64,000 nucleotides of DNA from an uncultured Anaerolineae bacterium (GCA_937124585.1 CAKZKT010000006.1:23801-87800); one strand, 5' to 3'; counted from the stretch's first letter, positions 26,077 to 35,458 are shown. Notes: generated from the letters alone by a model not told the origin. Numbers and translations are program-made.

Positions 26077-27345
26077 GTGTCTACACCAACCAGGACCCAA
26101 TCCACCGAACAGCGGCCTCCTGCGCTCAATGTCGAAGCAATTCGGGCCGACTTTCCGATTCTCCAGCGCCGCGTCCACGGCCTGCCGCTCGTCTATCTGG
26201 ACAACGCGGCCACCTCGCAAAAGCCGCGCAGCGTGCTCGACGCGCTGACGCGCTACTACGAGCAGACCAATGCCAACGTCCATCGCGGGGTGCACACGCT
26301 GAGCGAGGAGGCAACCGCCCAATACGAGGCCGCGCGCGCCAAAGTCGCCAGCTTCATCGGCTCCTGTTGCCCGAAAGAGATCATCTGGACGCGCAACGCC
26401 AGCGAGGCAATGAACCTGTTGGCCCAGAGTTGGGGCCGCGCCAACCTGAGGCGCGGGGACCGCGTCCTGCTCACCGAGATGGAGCACCACTCGAACATCG
26501 TGCCGTGGCAGATCCTCTCCGCCGAGCTGGGCTTCGAGATCGCCTACCTGCGTGTTGCCGACGACGGCACACTGATCCTGGACGACTTGCCCCGACTGCT
26601 CGATGGCCGCACAAAGCTGTTCAGCTTCACCTACATGTCGAACGTCCTCGGCACGATCAATCCGGTGGTCGAGTTGACGCGTGCCGCGCACCGGGCCGGC
26701 GCGCTGGTGCACCTGGATGCCTGCCAGGCGGTGCCGCACATGCCCGTGAACGTGACCGAACTGGACATAGATTTCATGTCCTTTTCCGGCCACAAAATGC
26801 TCGGCCCGACCGGCATCGGCGCGCTGTGGGGCCGCCGCGAGCTGTTGAATGTCATGCCGCCATGGATGGGCGGCGGCGATATGATCCGCGAGGTGCATCT
26901 GAGCGGCTTCAAACCCAGCGAACTGCCGTGGAAGTTCGAAGCCGGCACGCCCGCCATCGCGCAGGCCATCGGCCTCGGCGCGGCGGTGGACTATCTGGAA
27001 CGGACCGGCATGGCCGCCATTCATCAGGCCGAACGCGAGCTCATCGCCTACGCGATGGAGCGCCTGGCCACGGTGGAAGGCTTGCGCATCCTGGGCCCGG
27101 CGGCCGATCAACGCGGGGGCCTGGTCAGCTTCGTGTTGGGCGATATCCACCCGCACGACATCGCAGCCGTGCTGGACAACCTGGGCATCGCCATTCGCGC
27201 CGGCCACCATTGCGCGCAGCCGCTGCACGAACGCTATCGCATCCCGGCCAGTGCGCGCGCCAGCTTCTACCTGTACAACACACGTGAAGAGGTGGACTTG
27301 CTGGTGAAGGCGCTCCACAAAGTAGTGGAAATATTCAATTTCTGA
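26077..27345 (+). CDS. sufS: Cysteine desulfurase SufS
   Basis: A 422-residue group II cysteine desulfurase. It shows VYLDNAATSQKPRSVLDAL, EMEHHSNIVPW, the PLP lysine in SFSGHKMLGPTGIGALWG and the active-site Cys in IRAGHHCAQPLHERY. It releases sulfur from cysteine as persulfide for SufU/SufBCD. GTG start; the ribosome site is AGAGG. A short extension (about 20 residues) precedes the family core. It lies between two sufU-like genes. Confidence 0.96.
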   Translation: MSTPTRTQSTEQRPPALNVEAIRADFPILQRRVHGLPLVYLDNAATSQKPRSVLDALTRYYEQTNANVHRGVHTLSEEATAQYEAARAKVASFIGSCCPKEIIWTRNASEAMNLLAQSWGRANLRRGDRVLLTEMEHHSNIVPWQILSAELGFEIAYLRVADDGTLILDDLPRLLDGRTKLFSFTYMSNVLGTINPVVELTRAAHRAGALVHLDACQAVPHMPVNVTELDIDFMSFSGHKMLGPTGIGALWGRRELLNVMPPWMGGGDMIREVHLSGFKPSELPWKFEAGTPAIAQAIGLGAAVDYLERTGMAAIHQAERELIAYAMERLATVEGLRILGPAADQRGGLVSFVLGDIHPHDIAAVLDNLGIAIRAGHHCAQPLHERYRIPASARASFYLYNTREEVDLLVKALHKVVEIFNF

Positions 27346-27395
27346 TGCGCGTCTGACCAGATGTGACGGTCAGCGCACGACAAAGGGCTATCATC

Positions 27396-27773
27396 ATGGA
27401 TTTGTACGCCGAAGAGATCCTTGATCACTACAAACATCCGCGCCATTTCGGGCATCTCGATCACCCGACGGTCACCTTTCACGATCGCAACCCGCTCTGC
27501 GGCGACGAGATCACGCTGGAGCTGCAGATCGTGGACGACAAGGTGGCCGATGTTGCCTTCACCGGTCACGGCTGCGCCATCAGCCGCGCCGCCGCCTCGA
27601 TGATGTCCGAGGAGATCATCGGCAAGTCGCTGGATGAGCTGAAGCGCTGGAACAAAGACAACATCCTGGATCTGCTCGGCATCGAAGTCGGCCCGGTGCG
27701 CATCAAATGCGCGCTGTTGCCGCTGAAGGCGCTCAAAGCCGCGGTCTGGGGCATGGGAGAGGAAGATGAGTAG
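27396..27773 (+). CDS. sufU: Fe-S scaffold/sulfur-transfer protein SufU, copy 2
   Basis: A 125-residue SufU with C35 (RNPLCGDEI), C60 (GHGCAIS) and C105 (RIKCALL); Asp37 of CGD is the expected extra ligand. ATG 27396 is chosen because AAAGGG precedes it; an upstream GTG at 27363 has no ribosome site. Immediately after sufS, as in many SUF operons, so this copy is the likelier SufS partner. It overlaps the Rieske gene start by eight bases. Confidence 0.93.
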   Translation: MDLYAEEILDHYKHPRHFGHLDHPTVTFHDRNPLCGDEITLELQIVDDKVADVAFTGHGCAISRAAASMMSEEIIGKSLDELKRWNKDNILDLLGIEVGPVRIKCALLPLKALKAAVWGMGEEDE

Positions 27774-28077
27774 GTTCGTCAAAGTCGCCCGCGTGGATGA
27801 GATCCCGCCCAACAGCAAGAAGATCGTCGAAGTGGACGGCGTCGAGATCGTCGTGGTCAACGTGGACGGTGCCTTCTACGCCCTCGAGGACGTCTGCACG
27901 CACGACGGCGGCCCGCTCGGCGAGGGCAGACTGGAAGGCTGCCAGTTGATCTGCCCGCGGCACGGCGCTCGCTTCGATGTGCGCACCGGCGCGGCCCTCA
28001 CCATGCCGGCGGTCGAGCCGGCGCCCACCTACGCCGTGCGCATCCAGGGCAACGACGTCCTGGTGGAATCATATTGA
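27766..28077 (+). CDS. Rieske [2Fe-2S] ferredoxin-like protein
   Basis: A 103-residue NirD/BphF-type Rieske protein. The cluster ligands are C44 and H46 (VCTHDGG) and C63 and H66 (ICPRHGARFD). Soluble; it likely carries electrons, perhaps for cluster assembly (persulfide reduction) given its place in the SUF operon. ATG overlaps the end of sufU. The same cluster position is common in SUF operons of Chloroflexota and Actinobacteria-like genomes (recalled, not searched). Confidence 0.9.
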   Translation: MSRFVKVARVDEIPPNSKKIVEVDGVEIVVVNVDGAFYALEDVCTHDGGPLGEGRLEGCQLICPRHGARFDVRTGAALTMPAVEPAPTYAVRIQGNDVLVESY

Positions 28078-28096
28078 ACTATTTGAGGAGCCGATC

Positions 28097-28411
28097 ATGG
28101 CCGTTGCAACTGTCGAAGGTGTGCGCGAAGTCATTCGCCAAAACGTCCACGACCCGGAGATCGGGCTCAACATCGTAGACCTGGGCCTCGTCTATAACAT
28201 TGACATCAAGGATGGGAAGGTTGTAGATATCGAGATGACGCTCACCAGCCCCGGCTGCCCGGTCGGCCCGCAGATCATCCGCGGCGTCCAGACCTATGTC
28301 AACCGGGCGTATCCTGATCTGGAGGCCATCAACATCCATATCGTCTGGTCGCCGCTCTGGAACCCCGATATGATGAGCCAGGCTGCCAAGGATCAGCTTG
28401 GCTTCTTCTGA
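28097..28411 (+). CDS. MIP18/DUF59-family protein (SufT-like)
   Basis: A 104-residue DUF59 protein with DPEIGLNIVDLGLVYNIDI and MTLTSPGCPVGPQIIRGV, the conserved Asp and Cys (SPGCP) of the MIP18/PaaD/SufT group. Family members help deliver Fe-S clusters to target proteins. ATG 28097 has GAGGAG upstream; the frame extends further but only in shadow of the Rieske gene. Part of the SUF operon. Confidence 0.9.
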   Translation: MAVATVEGVREVIRQNVHDPEIGLNIVDLGLVYNIDIKDGKVVDIEMTLTSPGCPVGPQIIRGVQTYVNRAYPDLEAINIHIVWSPLWNPDMMSQAAKDQLGFF

Positions 28412-28426
28412 TCGGGGTCCGTCACG

Positions 28427-29209
28427 ATGTCTGCGCTGCACCTGGGCACTCAGGGGTTCACCTATCCTTCGTGGGTCGGGCCGTTCTACCCGACCGGCAC
28501 ACCGGCGACAGCCTTTCTGGAGCACTACGCCCGCCATTTCGACACGGTCGAGCTCGACACGACTTTCTACGCCACACCGCGCTTGAGCACGATCCTCGGC
28601 TGGCGGCAGCGCACGCCGGCTGACTTCTGTTTTGCGGCGAAATTCCCGCAGGTGGTCACTCACGAGAAAGGCCTGGTTGGTTGTGCAGACGACGCGGCGG
28701 CTTTCGTCGGTGCCGCGCAAAACCTGGAGCAGAAGCTGGGCCCGCTGCTCCTGCAGATGCCACCCGGCTGGAGCGCGGCCGGCCTCGCCGACCTAGCCGC
28801 CTTTCTCGCCCAGCTGCCAGCTGGGCCGCGCTATGTGCTGGAGGTGCGCCACAAATCATGGCTGGCCAAAGACACTTTGCCGCGGCTTCTCGAACTGCTG
28901 GCCGGCCACCAGGTGGCCCTGTGCCTGGTGCAACACGCCTGGATGCCGCGACTGGATATCGTGACAGCTCCTTTCGTCTATATCCGCTGGCTGGGTCGCC
29001 GCGAGGAGATTCCGGACGACGATTTTTCGCACGTGCGCATTAACCGGGACGCCCAGCTCGATGCCTGGGCCGCGCAGATCAAAGGCTACTTGCGAGCGGG
29101 ATTGACCGTCTACGGCTACTTCAACAACCATTATCAAGGCCACTCGCCGGCATCCGTGCGCGCGCTCCAGCTGCGCCTGACGCCGGACTCGTCCGCTGTT
29201 CCACAATGA
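28427..29209 (+). CDS. DUF72 family protein (YecE-like)
   Basis: A 260-residue TIM-barrel protein. It opens LHLGTQGFTYPSWVGPFYP and has ELDTTFYATP, YVLEVRHKSW and YGYFNNHYQGHSPASVRAL at the C-terminus, all characteristic of DUF72 (YecE). Biochemical function unknown. It starts 15 bp after the DUF59 gene, so it belongs to the SUF transcription unit. The ribosome site is weak; coupling is probable. Confidence 0.88.
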   Translation: MSALHLGTQGFTYPSWVGPFYPTGTPATAFLEHYARHFDTVELDTTFYATPRLSTILGWRQRTPADFCFAAKFPQVVTHEKGLVGCADDAAAFVGAAQNLEQKLGPLLLQMPPGWSAAGLADLAAFLAQLPAGPRYVLEVRHKSWLAKDTLPRLLELLAGHQVALCLVQHAWMPRLDIVTAPFVYIRWLGRREEIPDDDFSHVRINRDAQLDAWAAQIKGYLRAGLTVYGYFNNHYQGHSPASVRALQLRLTPDSSAVPQ

Positions 29210-29260
29210 TGGCCGCGCGCCGACATCGCAGCCATCGCACATCGCAGAGGAGGACAATCT

Positions 29261-32200
29261 ATGACCACCGCCGCCCGCGCCCGCGGCCACAGCGAATACT
29301 GGACCAGCTTTCTGGGCGCCGACCTCGGCCTGGTTGACCCCGATGTCGAGGCCATCATCGGTTTCGAGGAGGAACGCCAGGCCCGCAAGCTCATCATGAT
29401 CCCGTCCGAATCCATGGCACCCCTGGCTGTCCGCCAGGCGCAGGGCTCTGTCTTCAACAACGTCTACGCGGAAGGCTATCCTCCCCTGCGGATGACGCGT
29501 GACGACGAAGAAACCATCCTTGACTTCGACCACCAGCTCGCCTACTATCGGCGCTATGGCGACCGCCGCTTCTACAAAGGTGTAGATTATGTCCACTTCA
29601 TCGAGACGCTGGCCCAACGCCGCGCTGCCGCTCTCTTCGCCACCGAGCGCGTCGCCGCCAAAGACATTTATGTAAATGTCCAGCCGCTCTCCGGCGCGGC
29701 TGCCAACCTGGCCGCCTACGATGCCCTCGTCGAGGCAGGCGACACCATCATGGGCATGGATCTGTATCAGGGCGGCCACCTCACCCACGGCAGCGCGTTC
29801 AACTTCTCGGGCAAACGCTACCGGGTCGTCAGTTATGGCGTCAGCAAAACAACGGGCCGGCTGGACTACGACGAGATCCGTGACCTGGCGCGCAAGCAAC
29901 GGCCGAAGATGATCATCGCGGGCTTCACCTCATACACCTGGGCGCCCGATTGGGAGGTGTTCGCCGAGATCGCGCACGAGGTGGGCGCCAGGCTGCTGGC
30001 CGACATCAGCCATCCGGCCGGCATGGCGGCCGCCGGCGCCTTCCCCAATCCGATCGGCTATGCCGACGTGATCACCTGCACCACACACAAAACGTTGTGC
30101 GGCCCGCGCGGCGCGATCATCATGACCACCGACGAGGAGCTGGCGCAGCGCATTGACATGGCCGTCTTCCCCGGCGAACAGGGCGGCCCACACCCGCAGA
30201 AATTCGCGGCCATGGCCGTGGCGTTCAAAATCGCCGCGTCCGAGCCGTTCAAGCGCATGATGTGGCGGATCAAAGCCAACGCCGCCGCGCTCGCCGCCGG
30301 CCTGATCCGCCGCGGCCTGGGCCTGGCCTACGGCGGCACCGACACGCATTTCTGCGTGCTGGATCTGAACAGCGTCCACCCGCGTACGGCGCGGGCCGCC
30401 GGGTCCCCCCTGCGCGGAGAACCGGCCGTCCGCATCCTGGATCTGGCCGGCATCGTCGCCAACAAAAACACCATCCCCGGCGACACCCAGACCGCGCTCG
30501 CCATGGGCATCCGGCTGGGCACGCCGTGGCTCACGCAGCGCGGCTTCACCGAGACGGAAATGGATCAAATCGCCGGCCTGATCCACAAAGTGCTCGTGAA
30601 CATCCATCCCTTCTCCTATCAGGGGCTGACCGGCGAACTGCCGCGCGGCAAAATCGAGCTGGACATCCTGGCCGAAGTGCAGGCCGAGGTGGCGGCCCTG
30701 GCCGCACGCGGCGCGGCCGAGACCGAGGATCGCGGCACCGGCTATCCGCATTTCCCGGAAATCATAACGGCCGAGCGGCCGGCCGTCGTTTTGCCGGCCG
30801 CAACGAATCCTCCGCCGTCGGCCACCCCGATCCCCACGACCACATGGCTGCTCGACATCAGTCAGTGCGGCCTGCTGATGATCTCCGGCGAACGCGCCGA
30901 GGCCGGCCTGCAACAGATCGTGACCAACGACGTCCTGGCCCTCGCGCCGGGCACGGCCGGCACCGGTTTCATCCTCGACCCGGATGGCCGGGTGATGGAC
31001 GATGTCTTCGTCATGCGCCTACCCCAGGCGACCGGGGAACCGGCCGCTTTCCTGCTGCGCACCCAACCGGCCAATCATGCGCGCGTCAAAGCATGGCTGC
31101 GCGGCCTGAGCGACGGCTACGTCCTGTTCGACCGGGCCGATATCCTGGCCAAAGTCGAGGGGCCGTTCGTCGTCGAGGATCTGGCCGAATCGGGCCATGC
31201 CGAAGCGTGCAGCGCGCTGGCGCTCCATGGCCCGGCCGCGGCCGACATCGCGGCCGCGCTGAAAGGCGTGCCCGGCATCCAGGCATTCATCGCAAACAAC
31301 CACGTCGAACTCGTCGTCCCGAACGGCCAGGTGCAGACCGTCCGCGAGCTGCTGCTGGCGGCGGGTGCCACGCCGGCCGACCCGACGACACTGGCGGCCC
31401 TGCGTCGGCAGGCTGGTCTGCCCGACTATGCCGCGGATGCGGAGCGACCGACCGGCGCCGACCTGCTGGCGACGACCGCCGCGCGACGCTTCGATCTGCG
31501 CAAGCCCTACTTCGTCGGCCAACAGGTTATGGCTGCAGCCCGTGCCCGGCCTGTCCTGCCGGAATTCACCTGGACAGAGCCCGCGAACGCGGCGCTCAAG
31601 CGCACCCCGCTTTACGCCTGGCACCGGGCACATACGCGCCACATCGTCCCCTTCGCCGGCTGGGAGATGCCCGTCTGGTACACGGGCGTGCTGGACGAGC
31701 ACAACGCCGTCCGTCGCGCGGCCGGCCTGTTCGACGTGGCCCACATGGGGGTCTTCGAGGTGTGCGGTCCACACGCGGTCGAATTCCTCGACCTGGTCTG
31801 CACCAACTACGTGCGCTGGTACGCGCCGGGCGAGAGCTTTTACTCCTATCTCCTCGACCCCGACGGCAAGGTGATTGACGACCTGCTGGTTTATCGTCGC
31901 GGCCGCGATCTATTCCTGCTGGTGGTGAACGCGGCCAACGCCGACAAAGACTGGGCCTGGCTCAACGCGGTGAACAACGGCGAAGTGTTGCTGGATCGCG
32001 AGCGGCCCGATCTGCGCGTGCTGCGGCCGACCACCCTGCGCAACCTGAAAGACCCTGCCGCCGGCCCCGACATGCGCGTCGACCTGGCGCTGCAGGGCCC
32101 GGCCAGCCTTGCCATCCTGCAGAGTCTGGCCGGTGACGGTCGCCTGGCCGACCGGCTGGGCCGGGTGCGCAAGACCGGTCTCATCGAGTGCGAGCTGGCA

Positions 32201-32884
32201 GGCTTCAACCTGATCATCGCACGTACCGGCTATACGGGCGAGGAGGTCGGTTATGAGATCTTCGTCCATCCCGAGCGCGCCATCGCGCTCTGGGAGACGC
32301 TGCTGGAGGCCGGCAAACCGTTCGGCTTGCAGCCGACCGGCCTGGCCGCGCGCGACAGTACTCGCACCGAGGCCGGTCTGCCGCTCTACGGCCACGAGCT
32401 GGCCGGACCGTTCGAAATCTCTCCGGCCGGCGCCGGTTTTCCGGCCTATGTCAAGCTCCACAAGCCCTACTTCATCGGCCGCCGCGCCTGCATCGAGCGC
32501 GAAAAGACGCGCGACATGCAGGTCGTCCGCTTCCGCATGAACGAACGCGGAGTGCGCATGCCCAAGACCGGCGATCCGGTCATCAACAAGAAGGGCCAGG
32601 CCATTGGCTGGGTGACCAGCGCGGCCGTGAATGTGGACGGGATCATCGTGGGGCTGGCCTATGTGAACAGCCGCTATGCCCGGCCCGGCGAGGAGATCGG
32701 CATCTTTGCGCTGCCGCCGAAGCCGCTGATCGAGCGGCCCAACAAGGCCGATCTGGCGCCGGGCGACCGGGTCAGCGTGCCGGACGCGGCGACGCTGTTG
32801 GCGCGCTTCCCCGACCGGGCAGAGCGAGCACACTGGCGCGGCGCCGCGCTTCCCCAGATCACGCCGCCGGCCGCCGCGGAATGA
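29261..32884 (+). CDS. Fused serine hydroxymethyltransferase / GcvT-like protein, 1207 residues
   Basis: Three modules are visible. (1) SHMT, about 1-485: PLP lysine in CTTHKTLCGPRGA, MDLYQGGHLTHGS, VNVQPLSGAAAN. (2) A short GcvT/YgfZ-like folate-binding unit, about 526-757, ending RKPYFVGQQVM. (3) A complete GcvT, about 777-1160: IVPFAGWEMPVWYTG, LFDVAHMG, VNAANADKDWAWL, ending HKPYFIGRRACIE plus the beta-barrel. The KPYF[VI]G motif in both (2) and (3) shows internal duplication. The protein could channel one-carbon units between serine/glycine and tetrahydrofolate. It lacks the LIASEN form of standard SHMT (IMIPSESMAP instead). GAGGAGG precedes ATG. Last gene of the SUF run. Confidence 0.9.
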   Translation: MTTAARARGHSEYWTSFLGADLGLVDPDVEAIIGFEEERQARKLIMIPSESMAPLAVRQAQGSVFNNVYAEGYPPLRMTRDDEETILDFDHQLAYYRRYGDRRFYKGVDYVHFIETLAQRRAAALFATERVAAKDIYVNVQPLSGAAANLAAYDALVEAGDTIMGMDLYQGGHLTHGSAFNFSGKRYRVVSYGVSKTTGRLDYDEIRDLARKQRPKMIIAGFTSYTWAPDWEVFAEIAHEVGARLLADISHPAGMAAAGAFPNPIGYADVITCTTHKTLCGPRGAIIMTTDEELAQRIDMAVFPGEQGGPHPQKFAAMAVAFKIAASEPFKRMMWRIKANAAALAAGLIRRGLGLAYGGTDTHFCVLDLNSVHPRTARAAGSPLRGEPAVRILDLAGIVANKNTIPGDTQTALAMGIRLGTPWLTQRGFTETEMDQIAGLIHKVLVNIHPFSYQGLTGELPRGKIELDILAEVQAEVAALAARGAAETEDRGTGYPHFPEIITAERPAVVLPAATNPPPSATPIPTTTWLLDISQCGLLMISGERAEAGLQQIVTNDVLALAPGTAGTGFILDPDGRVMDDVFVMRLPQATGEPAAFLLRTQPANHARVKAWLRGLSDGYVLFDRADILAKVEGPFVVEDLAESGHAEACSALALHGPAAADIAAALKGVPGIQAFIANNHVELVVPNGQVQTVRELLLAAGATPADPTTLAALRRQAGLPDYAADAERPTGADLLATTAARRFDLRKPYFVGQQVMAAARARPVLPEFTWTEPANAALKRTPLYAWHRAHTRHIVPFAGWEMPVWYTGVLDEHNAVRRAAGLFDVAHMGVFEVCGPHAVEFLDLVCTNYVRWYAPGESFYSYLLDPDGKVIDDLLVYRRGRDLFLLVVNAANADKDWAWLNAVNNGEVLLDRERPDLRVLRPTTLRNLKDPAAGPDMRVDLALQGPASLAILQSLAGDGRLADRLGRVRKTGLIECELAGFNLIIARTGYTGEEVGYEIFVHPERAIALWETLLEAGKPFGLQPTGLAARDSTRTEAGLPLYGHELAGPFEISPAGAGFPAYVKLHKPYFIGRRACIEREKTRDMQVVRFRMNERGVRMPKTGDPVINKKGQAIGWVTSAAVNVDGIIVGLAYVNSRYARPGEEIGIFALPPKPLIERPNKADLAPGDRVSVPDAATLLARFPDRAERAHWRGAALPQITPPAAAE

Positions 32885-33073
32885 ATCAGAGCCGGCCACC
32901 GCGAACGGACACGACGATATGCATTTTTGCCGTCGGCGGCCAGCCCTCCGCTCTGGCCGGTCTCTGGCCAAGCCGATGATGGCGGATCTGGTACCGCAAC
33001 TTTTCATGCGTTTCGAGCGTCTACACAGTCGGAGCCAACGCCACCCTACCAGATCAGACGACCGGGGAAACAG

Positions 33074-35458
33074 ATGTCGGAACAGACAACGGTCACAATA
33101 GCGGAGACACCGCACAAGCCCAGAGGTCACAGCGCGCGGCTGCCCTATCTGCCTGCCCTGGACGGCCTGCGCGCGCTTGCCGTCATCGCGGTGCTCTTCT
33201 ACCATGCCGGCCAGCACTGGATGCCGGGCGGCTTCCTCGGCGTGGAGATCTTCTTCACGATCAGTGGCTACCTGATCGCCTCTCTCCTGCTGTCGGAGTG
33301 GCGTGAAACGGGCCGGATCGCGCTGAAATACTTCTGGTTGCGCCGCGCCCGTCGCCTTTTGCCAGCGCTCTTCGCGGTCATCGTCGGCGTACTGGCTTAC
33401 GCCGTGATCTTCTTGCCCGAGGAAGTTGCCAGTCTGCGCAGCGACGCGCTGGCGGCCTTCGGCTACTCCACCAACTGGTACCTGATCTTCAGCAACAAGT
33501 CCTATTTCGAAACGGTCGGCCGACCCTCCATGCTGCGCCATCTCTGGTCGCTGGCCGTGGAGGAGCAGTTCTACATCATCTGGCCGTTGGCATTTGTGTT
33601 CGCCATGCGGCGCTGGCGCGAACGCTCGGTGCTGGCCGGCGTGATCGTCGTGGCGCTGGCCTCGGCCATCCTGATGGGGATGCTCTATCAGCCAGACATA
33701 GACCCATCGCGCGTCTACTACGGCACCGACACGCGTGCGGCGGGCATCCTGATCGGCGTCGCGCTGGCATTCGTATGGTCGCCGGGCCGTAGCGATGGCA
33801 TCGGCGCCAGGCTGCCGCTGAGCCTGATCGGCTTCGCCGCGCTGGCCGCGCTCGGCTTCTTCTGCGTGTGGATGACCGAGTTCGCGGCGTTCCTCTATCG
33901 CGGCGGCTTCACTCTGGTGGGACTGAGCACCGCGCTCCTGACCGCGGCCTCGGTGCACCGCAAGGGCCGCGTGCTCCAGGCTGTGCTCGGCTGTTCGGTG
34001 CTGCGCTGGATCGGACTGCGCTCCTATGGCATCTATCTGTGGCATTGGCCGGTCTTCATGCTCACCCGGCCCCAGCTCGACACGACGCTGGACGGCCTGC
34101 CCCTGCTGGCGCTCCGCTTCGGCCTCACCCTGATCCTGGCCGAGCTTTCCTATCGGATCGTGGAAACACCGATCCGCTCCGGCGCCATCGAGCAGGCATG
34201 GGCGGCGCTGCAACACGCGCAGGGCCGCCCACGCCGCCGGTTGATCTTCCGTTGGGCCAGCGCGCTGACCGTGATCTTGACCTTCTCGGTCGCCCTGGGC
34301 GCCTGCGTCGTGCGCGCGCAGCTGCCACCTCCACCTGCCTATCTCATCGTTGACTCTGCCCCGGCAGAAGCGCCGTCGCAGGCTCCCGTCAACGAAGAAG
34401 GCAGCCGGCCGCCTCAGCCCGCGGCGACCGACCTGCCGGCCGCGTCCCAGACGGCGAGCGAGGTCTCATCGACGCTCGAACCGACCGTCACTGCGACTGA
34501 CCAACCCGCGCCGGAGCCGACCGCACTTCTGGCGACGGGCAGCCCTGCGCCGGAAGCGAGCGAGGCAAATGTCACCGAGACGCCGACACCCATCGCGATT
34601 GCTCAGCCCACCACGATGGCCACGCCCGATCTGGCGCGGCTGACCATCACGCCTGCATCTGAGGACGTAGCGCGCCGCCTCACCGAACAGCCGGCCACAG
34701 CGGCCATCACCACGCCGACGGCGACCGCCGTCGTGAGCCCCACGACAACGCCGCCGGCAGTCCTCTTCCCATCCATCACCATCTCGATCACTGCATTGGG
34801 CGATTCGGTGATGCGGGGCGCTGCCCGCACCCTCCAAGAGGCCTTTCCCCGGATCGAGGTAGACGCGGAGACGGGACGTCAGGTCTATCGGCCGCCGGTT
34901 GATCTGCTGGTGGCGCAGCTACAGGAAGGAGTGACGAGCGGTCGGCTCGGCGAGGTGATCGTGCTCCACCTGGGCAACAACGGTGTATTTCCGCGCGAAA
35001 GCTTCGACAGGATTCTGGGAACGCTGGCCGACAGGCGGCTGGTGATCGTCTTCGGCGTGCGCGTGCCGCGGGCGTGGGAGGACAACAACAATCGGGTCAT
35101 CGCGGAGGGCGTGAAGCGCTATCCGAACGCCGTGCTGGTTGGACTGGTACGCGCTCACCGCCAAACGGCCGGAGCTGTTCTGGAACGATGGGCATCATCT
35201 GCAGCCAGAGGGCGCGCGCTACTATGCCGAGCTGATCGCCCAGGCCATCGAGGCGAACCGCGAACGATTGACGCAGCCGTGAAGCCCGGGCGGCCCGAAA
35301 ATCAGACGGCCCGGTCAGCGCGACCGGGCCGATCTTTTGCCGGATCGTTCGCCGACACCCCATCCGCCGGCGCCATAGCGGGCGCTATTGGCCCTGGGCG
35401 GCCTGGCTTGCGGCGTCGAGGATCAACAGCGCCGAAAGGTCTGCCAGCGGGCCGATGA
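33074..35458 (+). CDS. Acyltransferase-3 / SGNH fusion (OafA type), frameshifted near the C-terminus
   Basis: About ten membrane helices form an acyltransferase-3 domain (residues 20-400; LPALDGLRALAVIAVLFYH, LRHLWSLAVEEQFYIIWP, SYGIYLWHWPVF), then a Pro/Thr/Ala-rich linker, then an SGNH domain (ALGDSVMRGAA, LHLGNNGVF). Such proteins O-acylate cell-surface glycans. After VLV (about 35140) the frame runs into low-complexity sequence to 35458, passing through an intrinsic terminator, whereas the next frame continues the domain to a stop at 35282. An extra G at 35141-35142 therefore disrupts the end and detaches the catalytic Asp/His. Real mutation or assembly error cannot be told apart. ATG 33074 follows GGGGAAA. 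Confidence 0.85.
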   Translation: MSEQTTVTIAETPHKPRGHSARLPYLPALDGLRALAVIAVLFYHAGQHWMPGGFLGVEIFFTISGYLIASLLLSEWRETGRIALKYFWLRRARRLLPALFAVIVGVLAYAVIFLPEEVASLRSDALAAFGYSTNWYLIFSNKSYFETVGRPSMLRHLWSLAVEEQFYIIWPLAFVFAMRRWRERSVLAGVIVVALASAILMGMLYQPDIDPSRVYYGTDTRAAGILIGVALAFVWSPGRSDGIGARLPLSLIGFAALAALGFFCVWMTEFAAFLYRGGFTLVGLSTALLTAASVHRKGRVLQAVLGCSVLRWIGLRSYGIYLWHWPVFMLTRPQLDTTLDGLPLLALRFGLTLILAELSYRIVETPIRSGAIEQAWAALQHAQGRPRRRLIFRWASALTVILTFSVALGACVVRAQLPPPPAYLIVDSAPAEAPSQAPVNEEGSRPPQPAATDLPAASQTASEVSSTLEPTVTATDQPAPEPTALLATGSPAPEASEANVTETPTPIAIAQPTTMATPDLARLTITPASEDVARRLTEQPATAAITTPTATAVVSPTTTPPAVLFPSITISITALGDSVMRGAARTLQEAFPRIEVDAETGRQVYRPPVDLLVAQLQEGVTSGRLGEVIVLHLGNNGVFPRESFDRILGTLADRRLVIVFGVRVPRAWEDNNNRVIAEGVKRYPNAVLVGLVRAHRQTAGAVLERWASSAARGRALLCRADRPGHRGEPRTIDAAVKPGRPENQTARSARPGRSFAGSFADTPSAGAIAGAIGPGRPGLRRRGSTAPKGLPAGR
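35142..35282 (+). pseudogene. Out-of-frame C-terminus of the SGNH domain
   Basis: Read in the frame one base ahead, this segment encodes DWYALTAKRPELFWNDGHHL and QPEGARYYAELIAQAIEAN before a stop at 35280-35282. It contains the DGHH (DxxH) catalytic pair expected at the end of SGNH domains, and ends 24 bp before the terminator. It completes the upstream gene if one G is removed. Confidence 0.8.
35307..35338. terminator. Intrinsic terminator between convergent genes
   Basis: CGGCCCGGTC (35307-35316), loop AGCGC, GACCGGGCCG (35322-35331), then ATCTTTT. It terminates the rightward acyltransferase gene. On the opposite strand the same stem is followed by TCTGATTTT, so it may also serve the leftward SGNH gene. 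Confidence 0.8.

Noticed and set aside
29210..29260. Glycine riboswitch before the SHMT-GcvT fusion
   Set aside because: The gap is only 51 bp and lacks the conserved aptamer structure; no room for a riboswitch.
31910..34216. A 768-codon open frame on the minus strand across the GcvT/acyltransferase region
   Set aside because: It runs antisense to two clear genes, has low-complexity Arg/Gln/Gly-rich translation and no motif. It is a by-product of high GC and codon bias.
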